In this document: one piece after another, positions 18,112 to 27,502 of the stretch
Position numbering within the stretch: position 1 is the first letter of the stretch
How the letters are laid out: every line of letters starts with the position of its first letter
Source of the DNA: Bacteroidota bacterium
GTDB taxonomy: Bacteria > Bacteroidota > Bacteroidia > Chitinophagales > Chitinophagaceae
Assembly (NCBI GenBank): GCA_020161435.1
Contig: JAIUNV010000004.1
Coordinates: 372,001 to 436,000, forward strand
Length of the DNA: 64,000 nt
Direction: 5' to 3'
The notes under the pieces: generated by a model
The model's database searches: none
Told to the model about the DNA's origin: nothing
Seen by the model: the letters and a program-made list of their open reading frames with translations, nothing else
Made by a program: the position numbers and the translations under genes

Positions 18112-19548
18112 ATGAAAAAACTACTAATACTTTTTGCAGCGGCTACCAGCCTGTACAGCTGCAACAAGTTTGATGATACCAACATTTCACCGGCTTTGCT
18201 TACGCAGGCTTCCACCAAAGCACTGCTTACCAATGCGCAACGCTCCATGAGTGATTTGGTGTTGGGCAATACAGCCGCTTCCCGCCTGGGTGCACTGTAC
18301 GTGCAGCATTTGTCGGAAGGGCCATACCCCGGTTCATCATTGTACAGCGATAGAAACCTCACGTTTACTGCATGGTACACCGGTCCGTTGTACGATTTGC
18401 AAACGATCATCAACTACAACAATGAAGGTTTGGCAGCTGCCAATGGCAACGGTTCTAAAAACAACCAGATAGCGGTAGCCCGTATTATGAAGGCTTACTA
18501 CTATTTGCTGATGACCGATAAGTGGGGCGATATTCCATACAGCCAGGCATTGCAAGGTAATAAGGCCTATTCACCCGTGTACGATAAGCAGCAGGACATT
18601 TACACCGCTCTTTTTAAAGAGCTGACAGAAGCCGTTGCACAAATCAATACAGGTGAGTCGAGTGTAGTAGGCGATGTATTGCTCAATGGCGACATGAATG
18701 CATGGAAGCGTTTTGCCAACACCATTCGTATGACGATGGCACTGCGCCTTACAAAGGCCGATGTAACCAAGGGTAAAGCGGAATATGCAGCAGCAGTAGC
18801 CGCAGGTGTGCTTACCAGCAATGCTCAAAATATTGCCTACAAATTCATTGCCGGCGATCCAAACAACTACAACCCCTGGTACAACAACTATTCTATCAGC
18901 AATCGTAATGACTATGCTATTTCTAAAACGCTGACAGATTACATGGAACCAAAAGCCGACCCACGGTTGAAAATCTATGGCGAATCGCTGAGTGGCGGTG
19001 TGGTAAAAGGTTTAGCCTACGGTCGTAACGTAGCAGTAAATATTCCTGCAGCATATAGCCGCATTGGTGATGCTTTCCGCAGTCAGTCTTCTGCTATGCC
19101 GGTGTTCAACTACGCACAGGTGCTGTTTATGCAAGCAGAAGCTGCCAAACTCGGTTGGGCTGCCGGTGGCGAAGCTGAGGCAGAAGCTAAATACAAAGCT
19201 GCCATCAAAGCTTCATGGGAGCAATATGGTGTGTTTAATCAGGCGGCATACGATACCTACGTGGCGCTGCCAGGTGTTGCATACGTAGCAGCTGATGGCC
19301 ACAAGCAAATCATTACCGAAAAATGGGTACACTTGTACCTGAACAGCTGGGAGTCATGGAACGACTGGCGCCGTACGGGTTTCCCTGTGCTTACACCTGC
19401 TGTTGATGCAGTAGATTCTCGTGGTATTCCTTTGCGTTTGGGTTATCCTCCAACAGAGTCTGCGCTGAACGGCGATAACTACAAAGCGGCTGTTACTGCC
19501 ATTGGTGGTACAGACGATAACTATGGAAAAATGTGGTGGTTGAAATAA
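18112..19548 (+). CDS. SusD/RagB-like outer-membrane lipoprotein
   Basis: 478 residues. The N-terminus MKKLLILFAAATSLYSCNKF is a lipoprotein signal with lipidation Cys in YSC. The body is alpha-helical with TPR-like SusD features (YYYLLMTDKWGDIPYSQAL) and a C-terminal WESWNDWRRTGFP motif that is typical of the family. It starts 36 bp after susC and forms the extracellular lid of the SusC channel. Since susC carries a stop codon, this intact partner may be without its channel. Two hairpins follow. Confidence 0.93.
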   Translation: MKKLLILFAAATSLYSCNKFDDTNISPALLTQASTKALLTNAQRSMSDLVLGNTAASRLGALYVQHLSEGPYPGSSLYSDRNLTFTAWYTGPLYDLQTIINYNNEGLAAANGNGSKNNQIAVARIMKAYYYLLMTDKWGDIPYSQALQGNKAYSPVYDKQQDIYTALFKELTEAVAQINTGESSVVGDVLLNGDMNAWKRFANTIRMTMALRLTKADVTKGKAEYAAAVAAGVLTSNAQNIAYKFIAGDPNNYNPWYNNYSISNRNDYAISKTLTDYMEPKADPRLKIYGESLSGGVVKGLAYGRNVAVNIPAAYSRIGDAFRSQSSAMPVFNYAQVLFMQAEAAKLGWAAGGEAEAEAKYKAAIKASWEQYGVFNQAAYDTYVALPGVAYVAADGHKQIITEKWVHLYLNSWESWNDWRRTGFPVLTPAVDAVDSRGIPLRLGYPPTESALNGDNYKAAVTAIGGTDDNYGKMWWLK

Positions 19549-19577
19549 CCGGTGCGCTTTACTAACAACATGTATGC

Positions 19578-19607
19578 AAAAGGCTGACTCTCCGGAGTTG
19601 GCCTTTT
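19578..19607 (+). terminator. Terminator of the susCD operon
   Basis: AAAAGGC-tg-ACTC-tccg-GAGT-tg-GCCTTTT is a two-part symmetric hairpin followed by GTTTTTAGG, 29 bp after the susD stop. Confidence 0.88.
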
Positions 19608-19621
19608 GTTTTTAGGCATAA

Positions 19622-19650
19622 AAAAAGAGTGCTATTGGAGCACTCTTTTT
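19622..19650. terminator. Terminator of the GCS2-type ligase gene (bidirectional)
   Basis: AAAAAGAGTGC and GCACTCTTTTT pair perfectly around TATTGGA. It lies 17 bp past the stop of the minus-strand ligase gene and back to back with the susCD terminator. Confidence 0.88.
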
Positions 19651-19667
19651 GCTATCAATACATGTTG

Positions 19668-20774
19668 TTATTTCAAAAAGCAGTCTTCTATAAATGTGGT
19701 TACGGCTTTTAAATCGCCGCCGTTGGCTTCGTACACAGCTATTTGGCGGTCGGCACCTGTGCCTTGCTCCAGCATACGTCGGATATAGCCTACGGCATGG
19801 CGGCTGCCCAACGGGTCGAGCACATCATCTACAAAATCGAGTAGTTCATAAATCAAAGCCCGTGTGTTTACTTCGGCTTCTTTGCCAAAGTCAATCAGCG
19901 TACCATCAATGCCATAGCGGCTGGCCCGCCATTTGTTTTCGTTGATGAGGGGGCGGGGGTAAATAATAAAGTTCATGTTTTGGCTGCGCAGTTTGTACAG
20001 CTTGGCACACAGCGCCTGAAACAAAGCAGCAATAGCAATCGTTTCATCCACGGTCATGGGTATGTCGCAAATGCGAAATTCTACCGTATTGAAGAAAGGA
20101 TGCACCCGTAGGTCCCACCAAATTTTCTTGGCATTGTCAATGCAATTGGTTTTGATGAGCAGGTTTACAAACCGGTCATAGCTTTCTACATTTTCAAAAT
20201 ACTCTGGCAGGCCGGTGCGTGGAAACTTGTCGAACACCTTGGTGCGGTACGATTTGTAGCCGGTGCGGCGGCCTTCCCAAAAAGGAGAGTTGGTGCTGAG
20301 TGCATACACATGGGGCAAAAAGTAACGGGCACTATTGGCGATGTGCATCGCAATGTCGCGGTTTTCCATACCCACATGCACATGCAGTCCGAAAATGAGG
20401 TTGCTGCGGGCAGCGTCCTGCAATTCATCAATCAACTGGCTGTAGCGGGCATGCTCGGTTATAAGCTGCATTTGCCAGCTGCTAAAGGGGTGCGTACCGC
20501 TGGCTGCTACTGATAAACCCAATTCGCCGGCAATGGTTTTAATGGTTTTGCGCAGCGTACTAATGTCTTTGTAAGCCTCTTCTATGTTATGGCAAATGTC
20601 GGTGCCAACTTCTACCACGGCCTGGTGCATTTCGGCTTTTACTTTATCCCGAATTACTTTTTGGCCTTCGGTTACAATGCGCTGATCGTGGCTGATTAGC
20701 TCCTTGGTGCTGGGGTCAATCACCATATACTCTTCCTCAATACCCAGTGTAAATTGTTTGAAGGATAAGGCCAT
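19668..20774 (-). CDS. YbdK-type carboxylate-amine ligase (GCS2 family)
   Basis: 368 residues from the ATG at 20772-20774, which puts the family signature FTLGIEEEYMVIDP at residues 8-21; the longer frame adds 43 unsupported residues. Other motifs: VEVGTDICHNIEEAYKD, AASGTHPFSSW, FGLHVHVGMENRD and FRICDIPMTVDETIA. GCS2 proteins join a carboxylate (usually glutamate) to an amine with ATP; E. coli YbdK has weak glutamate-cysteine ligase activity. It lies 140 bp downstream of the ATP-grasp gene on the same strand. Substrates here are unknown. Confidence 0.85.
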   Translation of the reverse strand: MALSFKQFTLGIEEEYMVIDPSTKELISHDQRIVTEGQKVIRDKVKAEMHQAVVEVGTDICHNIEEAYKDISTLRKTIKTIAGELGLSVAASGTHPFSSWQMQLITEHARYSQLIDELQDAARSNLIFGLHVHVGMENRDIAMHIANSARYFLPHVYALSTNSPFWEGRRTGYKSYRTKVFDKFPRTGLPEYFENVESYDRFVNLLIKTNCIDNAKKIWWDLRVHPFFNTVEFRICDIPMTVDETIAIAALFQALCAKLYKLRSQNMNFIIYPRPLINENKWRASRYGIDGTLIDFGKEAEVNTRALIYELLDFVDDVLDPLGSRHAVGYIRRMLEQGTGADRQIAVYEANGGDLKAVTTFIEDCFLK

Positions 20775-20914
20775 AGCAAGTGTAGTTGTGGATGATAAAA
20801 TTCTCAGGTCTTGAAAATAGGTGACAATTGCGATATACGTTTCAATGGAGTGCCAAAAAAATCCGCCATCGTTGGTTATACGTGGCGGATGATATGAATT
20901 CAAACAAGAGGTAC

Positions 20915-21868
20915 TTACATTAAAGCTTTGCCTGCGGCACTGTTTTTAATGTAGGCACCCCAGGTAAGGTTGTCTTGGCCGGGTACTTGTGCCAATGCTT
21001 TTTCAATGGCAAAATTGGCAGCGGTTTCTATTACCCAGTCAAAGTTTTCCTGACCTACGCTGTTGATGTCGGCATCGGGGGCGGGGTTGCAAAAATCAAT
21101 AGCGTACGGCACACCATCGCGAAGCGCCAACTCAACGGTATTAAAATCGTAGCCGAGGTATTGGTTAATACGCAGTACAATGTCTTCCATCAGTTTGTAG
21201 CGTTCGGGGCTGGGGCTAAAATCGGCCACATACCGCAGGTGATGCGGGTTGCGGGGCTCGTAAGGCATAATGCGTACATGCTTACCGCCAATGCAATAGC
21301 AGCGGTAGTATTCATCAAACACTATTTCTTCTTGCAGCAGCATTACCAGCTGTTCTGTTTCGGGGTGTTTTTGGTAAAAGTCGGCCAGGCTGTCGAGGCG
21401 GTACACATTCTTCCAGCCACCGCCGGCAAAGGGTTTCATGTATGCCGGAAATCCCACATAATCAAAAATGCCCTGCCAATCCATCGGGTAGGCGAGGTTA
21501 GTAAACGATTCGTTGCTGGTATCAGTTGGGAGCTCGTAAGAGGGGAGCAACACGGTTTTAGGCACGGGCACATTTATTTGCGTAGCCAGGCAGTTGTTGA
21601 AAAACTTCTCGTCGGCACTCCACCAAAATGGGTTGTTGATAACGGCCGTGCCCCGCAGCGCAGCATTTTTAAGATAAGCCCGGTAAAAAGGTACATCCTG
21701 AGATATGCGGTCGATGATGACGGCATATTCTGTGGGTTCGCCCTGCATTACTTTGCTGATGCTTACCGGTTCGGCAGCAACGCCATTTATTTGTTTGCTG
21801 TTGATGCGTTCGATTACGCCGTAAGGAAACGAACGTTCTTTGCCAAAGAGTACGCCAATCTTTTTCAT
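20915..21868 (-). CDS. ATP-grasp family protein
   Basis: 317 residues from the ATG at 21866-21868, giving MKKIGVLFGKERSFP. The N-terminal pre-ATP-grasp region is followed by ATP-grasp features: YPAYMKP-like strand FPAYMKPFAGGGWKNVYRL with Lys and glycine-rich loop (about 150), VMLLQEEIVFDEYYRCYCIG, and FNTVELALRDGVPYAIDFCN with acidic Mg-binding residues. Such enzymes make amide or ester bonds through acyl phosphates. It is probably cotranscribed with the GCS2 ligase, and a GATase lies beyond susCD, so a small amide or peptide metabolite is plausible. Confidence 0.75.
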   Translation of the reverse strand: MKKIGVLFGKERSFPYGVIERINSKQINGVAAEPVSISKVMQGEPTEYAVIIDRISQDVPFYRAYLKNAALRGTAVINNPFWWSADEKFFNNCLATQINVPVPKTVLLPSYELPTDTSNESFTNLAYPMDWQGIFDYVGFPAYMKPFAGGGWKNVYRLDSLADFYQKHPETEQLVMLLQEEIVFDEYYRCYCIGGKHVRIMPYEPRNPHHLRYVADFSPSPERYKLMEDIVLRINQYLGYDFNTVELALRDGVPYAIDFCNPAPDADINSVGQENFDWVIETAANFAIEKALAQVPGQDNLTWGAYIKNSAAGKALM

Positions 21869-21960
21869 AAGTGCATGTTTGTGGTTTGGATAAGAGAGCC
21901 TTGCATCAAATATATCGGGCAAAAAGGGAAGCGGCAAAATTACCCTTCAGTTTCGGGCAG

Positions 21961-22908
21961 TCATTTTTCAAATGGCTCATCCGGGGCGCTTTGCAAAAAC
22001 TGAATGTTCCGCCGGATGCCGGCATACTTCGACCGCTTGAGCGGCGAGTGTCGGAAAATCTCTTTGAAACCTTCTTCCGTCAGCTCTTCCCAGTCTTTGC
22101 TGCTAAAGTTGAGGATGGCCGGAATAGGAGCGAAGCCCGGCTCCTGATGCGGTTGTACAAAACGGTTCCAGGGGCACACATCCTGGCAGGTGTCGCAGCC
22201 AAACATCCAGTTGTCAAACCGGCCCTGCATGCTGTCCGGTATCAGCATTTCTTTTAGCTCAATGGTGAAGTAGGAAATGCACTTGCTGCCATCCACTACT
22301 TTGTTTGGTAAAATGGCTTGTGTGGGGCAGGCGTCAATACAGCGGGTGCAGCTGCCGCAAAAGTCTTTGGCCATAGGTGCATCGGGCTCCAGCACCAAAT
22401 CGGTAATCAGCGTAGCAATAAAAAAAAATGACCCCGATTGCTTGTGAATGAGGTTGCCGTTTTTGCCAATCCAGCCGAGGCCGCTGCGTTGTGCCCAGCT
22501 GCGTTCCAGCACAGGAGCACTGTCCACAAATCCACGACCGTTAATGTTACCAAATTGTTTTTTCAGGGCTTCAAAAAAAGCATTTAACTCCGTTCTGATG
22601 ATGTCATGGTAATCTTTTCCGTAAGCGTATTTACTTATTTTTAAATCACTTGTTTTCTGTTTGTGCCCGGGATAGTAATTTTTAAGCACAGTTATTACAG
22701 AACGTGCACCTGGCATCAGTTTCGTGGGATTTACCCGCAGGTCAAAATGCTTTTCCATGTAGTACATTTGCCCATGCATGCCCTGTTGCAACCACTGCTC
22801 TAGCCGCCGGGCGTCATCGTCTAATGGCATGGCGGCAGCAATACCACAGTAGTTGAAACCGAATTGATGCGCCAATTGCTTAATGATATGTTCACGTGAT
22901 GGTATCAA
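21961..22908 (-). CDS. queG: Epoxyqueuosine reductase QueG
   Basis: 315 residues. It reduces epoxyqueuosine to queuosine in tRNA, using cobalamin and two [4Fe-4S] clusters. The cluster ligands are visible in CGSCTRCIDACPTQAI (about 180-195) and CDTCQDVCPWN (about 235-245). The N-terminal part contains ARSVITVLKNYY and RSWAQRSGLGWIGKNGNL, typical of QueG. It completes the late queuosine pathway together with queA elsewhere in this window. Confidence 0.95.
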   Translation of the reverse strand: MIPSREHIIKQLAHQFGFNYCGIAAAMPLDDDARRLEQWLQQGMHGQMYYMEKHFDLRVNPTKLMPGARSVITVLKNYYPGHKQKTSDLKISKYAYGKDYHDIIRTELNAFFEALKKQFGNINGRGFVDSAPVLERSWAQRSGLGWIGKNGNLIHKQSGSFFFIATLITDLVLEPDAPMAKDFCGSCTRCIDACPTQAILPNKVVDGSKCISYFTIELKEMLIPDSMQGRFDNWMFGCDTCQDVCPWNRFVQPHQEPGFAPIPAILNFSSKDWEELTEEGFKEIFRHSPLKRSKYAGIRRNIQFLQSAPDEPFEK

Positions 22909-23055
22909 ACTTGTATAATGTCAGTTTTTTGAAAGGATAAAACTAATAATATTGCTTGCTACTGTTGTTGATAGTTTGAATATAATCCTGCTACGCAAAG
23001 TTTCGTTTTAGAAAATGGATTTGTAGATTTCATTGATAGTGACTAAAGTGGTTTC

Positions 23056-25098
23056 ATGAAACAAAAGGTTTTATTGCTCATCATTAGTGTGGTTTGTAGT
23101 TGGAGCTTTGGGCTGGCACAAACCGGCACCACACAGGCGGAAAAGGTAGATTTTACCTTCGGGAAAATAACTCCCGAAGCCTTTGAGCTACCTGCTGATG
23201 CCATTGAAAATGATGCAGAAGCATACATACTGTGCGATAAAGGTTTCTCCTCATTTGAAGGGAACAGCAAAGGCTGGTTTACGCTCCGGTTCGAACGAAA
23301 AGTGCGAATAAAAATAAACCATGCCAATGGTGTAAGTGCCGCCGATTTTCAAATACCCTTGTACCAGAGTGGGAGTGCCGTAGAGCGGTTGACCGGTTTA
23401 AAAGCCATGGCTTTTAATATAGAAGCCGGTAAGATTGTGTCTACCGAACTGACGGCCGATCAAGTGTTTACAGATAAATACAGCAACCGGCTGCAGTACA
23501 AAAAGTTTTCGGTGCCGGGGGCAAAAGCCGGTTCGGTGGTGGATGTAACGTATGTAATTGAAAGCGACTTTTTAAACAGCCTGCAACCCTGGGCTTTTCA
23601 GGGTTCGTACCCATGCTACTGGAGCGAATACGAAGTGGCTTTTCCATTTTTCTTCAACTATGTAACCCTGGCACAGGGCTATCAGGAATTTTATCAGCGC
23701 ACCAGCAGCGAAGTAAGGCAAACCTTCAATATAATGGTACCATCTGCCGATGGCGTTGGTAGCCGCAGCCAAATGGTGCGTGAAGATGCCAACGTACAAT
23801 TTACCCGCTGGGTAATGAAAAATGTACCGGCACTCCGCGAAGAAAATTTTACCACCTCACTTAAAAATCACATTGCTAAAATTGAATTTCAATTGAAGCA
23901 ATACCGGTTTGAGGGTTCGCCGTATCAGGATGTAATGGGCAACTGGCCTGCGGTAGTAAAAGCCTACAATGAGTCGGGGAGTTTTGGTGCCGATTTGTAC
24001 AAAAACAATGGCTGGCTCGATGATGAATTAGCAAAGGTTGTTACAAAAAGCGCATCCAAACTGGACAATGCAAAAGCAATAGTCAACTACCTGCAACAAA
24101 AATATTCGTGCAATGCAGGCGGCGAATTTTTGACCAGTAACTTAAAGGCAGTTGTGAAAGCAAAGGCCGGCAATGTTGGCGATATCAATCTGTTGCTTAC
24201 TGCCATGTTGCACCACATCGGCATCAAGGTGCACCCGGTAATACTTAGTACCCGTGCCAATGGCTGGTCGCATGAATTTTATCCGCTTACAGACAGGTTT
24301 AACTACGTAATAGCCAAAGCCAACATTGATGGTACTACTTACCTGTTGGATGCCACGGAGCCGGGCTTACCTTTTGGCAAGTTGCCGCCTCAATGTTACA
24401 ATGGCCATGCCCGTGAAATAGCCGGCGAAGGGCCAGCGTTGTACATCAGGGCCGATTCGGCAAATGAAAGAAAAGTGACCACTTTATACATGAGCAATGA
24501 TGACAATGGTAAATGGACTGGTATTGTTACGGGCAACCTCGGCGTGTTTGAAAGCCTCCGTACACGGCGGTCTGCCAAGGCCGACGGCATAGCCACCGTA
24601 GCGGCACAATGGAAAAAAAGAGCACCCGCAGATTGCAGTATGAGTGAACTGAAATTTGAGCACCTCGATAAAGCGGAACAACAAGTAAAAGTGCAGTACA
24701 ATATTACTCCGGAATTAGATACAGATGCCGACTTATTGTACATCAATCCATTGATGGGAGAGCAGTACAAAGAAAATCCTTTTGCCAGTGCTACCCGCCG
24801 CTACCCGGTGGAAATGCCCAGCACCGTTGACGAAATGTTTGTAGCCAACATAGAAGTGCCGGCAGGCTATACAGTGGAAGAAATACCCAAGAGTGCAAAA
24901 ATCAATTTGTTTGATGAAGATGGATTTTATGAATACATCATTCATGCAGACGCCAACCGCATCATGCTGCGCAGCAGGCTGGTGTTACGCAAAGCAGAAT
25001 TTCCGGCAGAAGACTATGAAAGCCTGCGGGAGTTTTTTAGTTATGTGGTAAAAAAGCAGGCAGAGTCCATCGTATTCAGAAAAAAACCGAAGGCATAA
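23056..25098 (+). CDS. Secreted DUF3857 / transglutaminase-like protein, catalytic Cys lost
   Basis: 680 residues with a signal peptide (MKQKVLLLIISVVCSWSFGL, cut after AQ). Residues about 55-210 fit DUF3857, and a transglutaminase-core region follows near 320-420. Where the catalytic Cys is expected, the sequence reads GNVGDINLLLTAML, with Ile in place of Cys, while the His-containing strand (GWSHEFYPLTDRFNYVI) is partly kept. It is therefore likely a non-catalytic fold. The C-terminus (about 530-680) resembles the DUF3858-type domain. It is 17 bp upstream of a paralogue that keeps the Cys; the two are probably one operon and act in the periplasm or at the outer membrane. Function unknown. 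Confidence 0.8.
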   Translation: MKQKVLLLIISVVCSWSFGLAQTGTTQAEKVDFTFGKITPEAFELPADAIENDAEAYILCDKGFSSFEGNSKGWFTLRFERKVRIKINHANGVSAADFQIPLYQSGSAVERLTGLKAMAFNIEAGKIVSTELTADQVFTDKYSNRLQYKKFSVPGAKAGSVVDVTYVIESDFLNSLQPWAFQGSYPCYWSEYEVAFPFFFNYVTLAQGYQEFYQRTSSEVRQTFNIMVPSADGVGSRSQMVREDANVQFTRWVMKNVPALREENFTTSLKNHIAKIEFQLKQYRFEGSPYQDVMGNWPAVVKAYNESGSFGADLYKNNGWLDDELAKVVTKSASKLDNAKAIVNYLQQKYSCNAGGEFLTSNLKAVVKAKAGNVGDINLLLTAMLHHIGIKVHPVILSTRANGWSHEFYPLTDRFNYVIAKANIDGTTYLLDATEPGLPFGKLPPQCYNGHAREIAGEGPALYIRADSANERKVTTLYMSNDDNGKWTGIVTGNLGVFESLRTRRSAKADGIATVAAQWKKRAPADCSMSELKFEHLDKAEQQVKVQYNITPELDTDADLLYINPLMGEQYKENPFASATRRYPVEMPSTVDEMFVANIEVPAGYTVEEIPKSAKINLFDEDGFYEYIIHADANRIMLRSRLVLRKAEFPAEDYESLREFFSYVVKKQAESIVFRKKPKA

Positions 25099-25115
25099 AC
25101 AAGCCATTACAGTAC

Positions 25116-27017
25116 ATGAAATATTGGAGCATACTCACACTGGCGGCACTCCTGCATACCTGTGCCATAGCACAGCAATATGCCGTGGCGCTTATTCCCG
25201 ATTCGCTGCGCAAAGCTGCGAACGTGGTAAAAAGAAACGACGTGCATGAAGTAATCATAGAAAGCAAACTGCGGGCCGAATACCGCTACACCGTGGCCTA
25301 CACAATTCTCAATGCGCAGGGCGATAATTATGCCACGCATTACGAACGCTACCATAAGTTTCAATCCATCAACCACATTGAAGCCCATTTGTACGATGCC
25401 TTGGGCAACAAAATAAAGTCGCTCAAAAAAAATGAAATCGACGATTTGAGTGGCATGGGTGCCGGCACCGAAATATCCGACGACAGAATAAAGTCATTTG
25501 GCTTTTACCACAAAACCTATCCTTTCACGGTAGAGTTTACTGTGTCGGTGAGTATGAAGGGCCTCATGTTTTTACCCAATTGGTATGCTATAGAAGGAGA
25601 GGGGCTTGCTGTAGAGCAAAGCAGTTTTGAAATTACTACAGCACCCGGCATTTCAGTATTGAGCAAGGTCTTTAACTATCCCGGGCAGCCCATGCAAACC
25701 AGCAACAACGGCCAGCAAAAAATAAAATGGGAAGTACGCCAGCTGTCAGCCATACAACATGAGTATGCCGCACCACCGTGGCACGAAATATCGCCGGCTG
25801 TATTTACCGCCATGAAAGATTTTCAAATGGATCAGTACCAGGGCAGCAACGAAAGCTGGGCCCGGTTTGGAAGCTTTGTATATGAGCTCATTAAAGGCCG
25901 CGATGAACTGCCCCCCTTGCTGAAAGGCAAAGTGCAGGAATTGATTGCCGGTAAAAATACTACATACGAAAAAGTAGCAGCCTTGTACCAATACATGCAG
26001 CAAAATACCCGCTACATCAGCATACAACTGGGCATAGGCGGCTGGCAACCTTTTGATGCAGCCTTTGTGTACAACAAAAAATATGGCGATTGTAAAGCAC
26101 TTGCCAACTACATGCATTCCCTGCTGAAAGAGGCCAATATTCCTTCCATTTACACACTGGTAAAAGCCGGCAGGGGCAACACCCGTTTTATTGAAGACTT
26201 TCCTTCTTCTCAGTTTAACCATGTGATATTGTGTGTGCCACAGTCAACCGACAGCATTTGGCTGGAATGTACCAGCCAAACGATGCCTGCAGGATACCTC
26301 GGCGATTTTACCAATAACCGCCCGGTATTGCTGGTGAAGGAAACCGGCAGCAAACTGGTGCGTACTCCACACTACAACGAACAACAAAACCAACAGCTGC
26401 GCCATGTAAAAGCACGGCTGAGCAGTGATGGTCATTTAATCATCAATGCCAATACGATGTATACCGCCATTCAGCAAGATGATTTGCATGGCATGATACA
26501 TGCCCTGACTGCCGAAAAGCAAAAAGAAGTTTTGCAACAGCGGTTTGCATTGGGCACTTACGAAATCAAAAATTTCACCTATAGCGAACGCATGAAAACA
26601 TTGCCGGAGCTGGAAGAAAACATTGATATTGAGGTAAGCAACTATGCACAGGTAACCGGCAAGCGATTGATGTTTGCACCCAATGTAATGTCGAAGGGTA
26701 ACTGGCGGCTCAATCAGGATTCATCTCGCAAGGCTGATATTGTATTTACATATCCTTACACCGATATAGACACTGTAACCATTGATGTGGGAGTGGGCTA
26801 CAAAGTAGAAGCGCTGCCCAAAGCGGTACATTTTACCACGGCCTTTGGTAGCTATCAGTCGAGCTGCGAGTATAAAGATGGCGCTGTGTTGTACTATCGC
26901 CGTATGCAGCGCAAAGAAGGCCGTTTTCCTGCCAGCCAATGGAAAGAACTGGAGCAGTTTTTTGAAAACATCACCAAGGCCGACCGCAGCCGCATTGTGC
27001 TGGTGAAAGAAGAATGA
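25116..27017 (+). CDS. Secreted DUF3857 / transglutaminase-like protein with catalytic Cys
   Basis: 633 residues with a signal peptide (MKYWSILTLAALLHTCAIAQ). DUF3857 occupies about 45-190 and the transglutaminase core about 270-380: NTRYISIQLGIGGWQPFDAA then KKYGDCKALANYMHSLL with the nucleophilic Cys, followed by FNHVILCVP with the expected His on the next strand. It could be a protease, transamidase or peptide-binding fold; substrates are unknown. It is the second gene of a tandem pair and ends just before the boundary of the first cassette array. Confidence 0.8.
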   Translation: MKYWSILTLAALLHTCAIAQQYAVALIPDSLRKAANVVKRNDVHEVIIESKLRAEYRYTVAYTILNAQGDNYATHYERYHKFQSINHIEAHLYDALGNKIKSLKKNEIDDLSGMGAGTEISDDRIKSFGFYHKTYPFTVEFTVSVSMKGLMFLPNWYAIEGEGLAVEQSSFEITTAPGISVLSKVFNYPGQPMQTSNNGQQKIKWEVRQLSAIQHEYAAPPWHEISPAVFTAMKDFQMDQYQGSNESWARFGSFVYELIKGRDELPPLLKGKVQELIAGKNTTYEKVAALYQYMQQNTRYISIQLGIGGWQPFDAAFVYNKKYGDCKALANYMHSLLKEANIPSIYTLVKAGRGNTRFIEDFPSSQFNHVILCVPQSTDSIWLECTSQTMPAGYLGDFTNNRPVLLVKETGSKLVRTPHYNEQQNQQLRHVKARLSSDGHLIINANTMYTAIQQDDLHGMIHALTAEKQKEVLQQRFALGTYEIKNFTYSERMKTLPELEENIDIEVSNYAQVTGKRLMFAPNVMSKGNWRLNQDSSRKADIVFTYPYTDIDTVTIDVGVGYKVEALPKAVHFTTAFGSYQSSCEYKDGAVLYYRRMQRKEGRFPASQWKELEQFFENITKADRSRIVLVKEE

Positions 27018-27081
27018 TAGGTGCTTGAAAGAATATGTGTAGTAAGCTAAGGAGACCGGCAAGCGGGTAATTTTGAATGAA

Positions 27082-27148
27082 GCTCCCAACCCGGCCTTTG
27101 GGCCGGCAATCTGGCTACCAACTTTGTATTAGAGAAGAGACTAACGTT
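27082..27148. repeat. 67-bp terminal sequence of cassette array 1
   Basis: From GCTCCCAAC to CTAACGTT, this stretch aligns without gaps to 52120-52186, with five mismatches. It contains the hairpin CCGGCC-TTT-GGGCCGG. In both places it stands immediately outside the last attC-like site (A here, E there), so it marks the same end of each array. It may be array tail sequence or a shared target. Confidence 0.8.
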
Positions 27149-27271
27149 TTGCGGCTTGGCGAAGGTGGCGATTTAACCACAAATGTTCATACGAAGCACA
27201 CACTTCAAATTTACGAAAAACTGTCATACGAAGCACTGAACCGCCACTTTTGCCAAACCGCTGTTAGTGGC
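27142..27271 (-). repeat. attC-like site A
   Basis: Left arm TAACGTTTTGCGGCTTGGC and right arm ending GCCAAACCGCTGTTA are imperfectly complementary over about 25 bp, including GGTGGCG with CGCCAC. The spacer after AAC is longer on the left (GTTTT) than on the right (A). Right core GTTAGTGGC (27263-27271) is the reverse complement of GCCACTAAC at the left of site B. The centre shares TGTCATACGAAGCAC with site B. Confidence 0.78.
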
Positions 27272-27294
27272 TGGGCTTCTTTGTTTTCCGTCTG

Positions 27295-27501
27295 TCAGCA
27301 ACATTTTTTGTCCTGCTGAATTGGTGGACAAGCAACACTTCCGTAGCTACAATAAACACAGCAGTCGCCTTGTTTTGGTTTTAGAACTTGTTTGCATTTT
27401 TCACATTCGTAAAAATATTGGCAAGCGTCTGTCGGCATTGTTTCTTCTTTCTTATGTCCGCAGTTGGGGCAAGTTATTGTTGATTGTAATTTGATTTCCA
27501 T
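27295..27501 (-). CDS. GDCCVxC-type cysteine-rich small protein
   Basis: 68 residues with eleven Cys residues: a CPNCGH knuckle, CEKC, the motif GDCCVYCSYGSVACPPIQ and a terminal KKCC. Proteins with the GDCCVxC motif are found beside mercury transport genes and are thought to bind thiophilic metals; some members contain selenocysteine, but here all positions are ordinary codons. It follows merTP by one base, so it is the last gene of a mercury cassette. Its stop lies 24 bp from attC-like site A. Confidence 0.8.
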   Translation of the reverse strand: MEIKLQSTITCPNCGHKKEETMPTDACQYFYECEKCKQVLKPKQGDCCVYCSYGSVACPPIQQDKKCC

Positions 27502-27502
27502 T

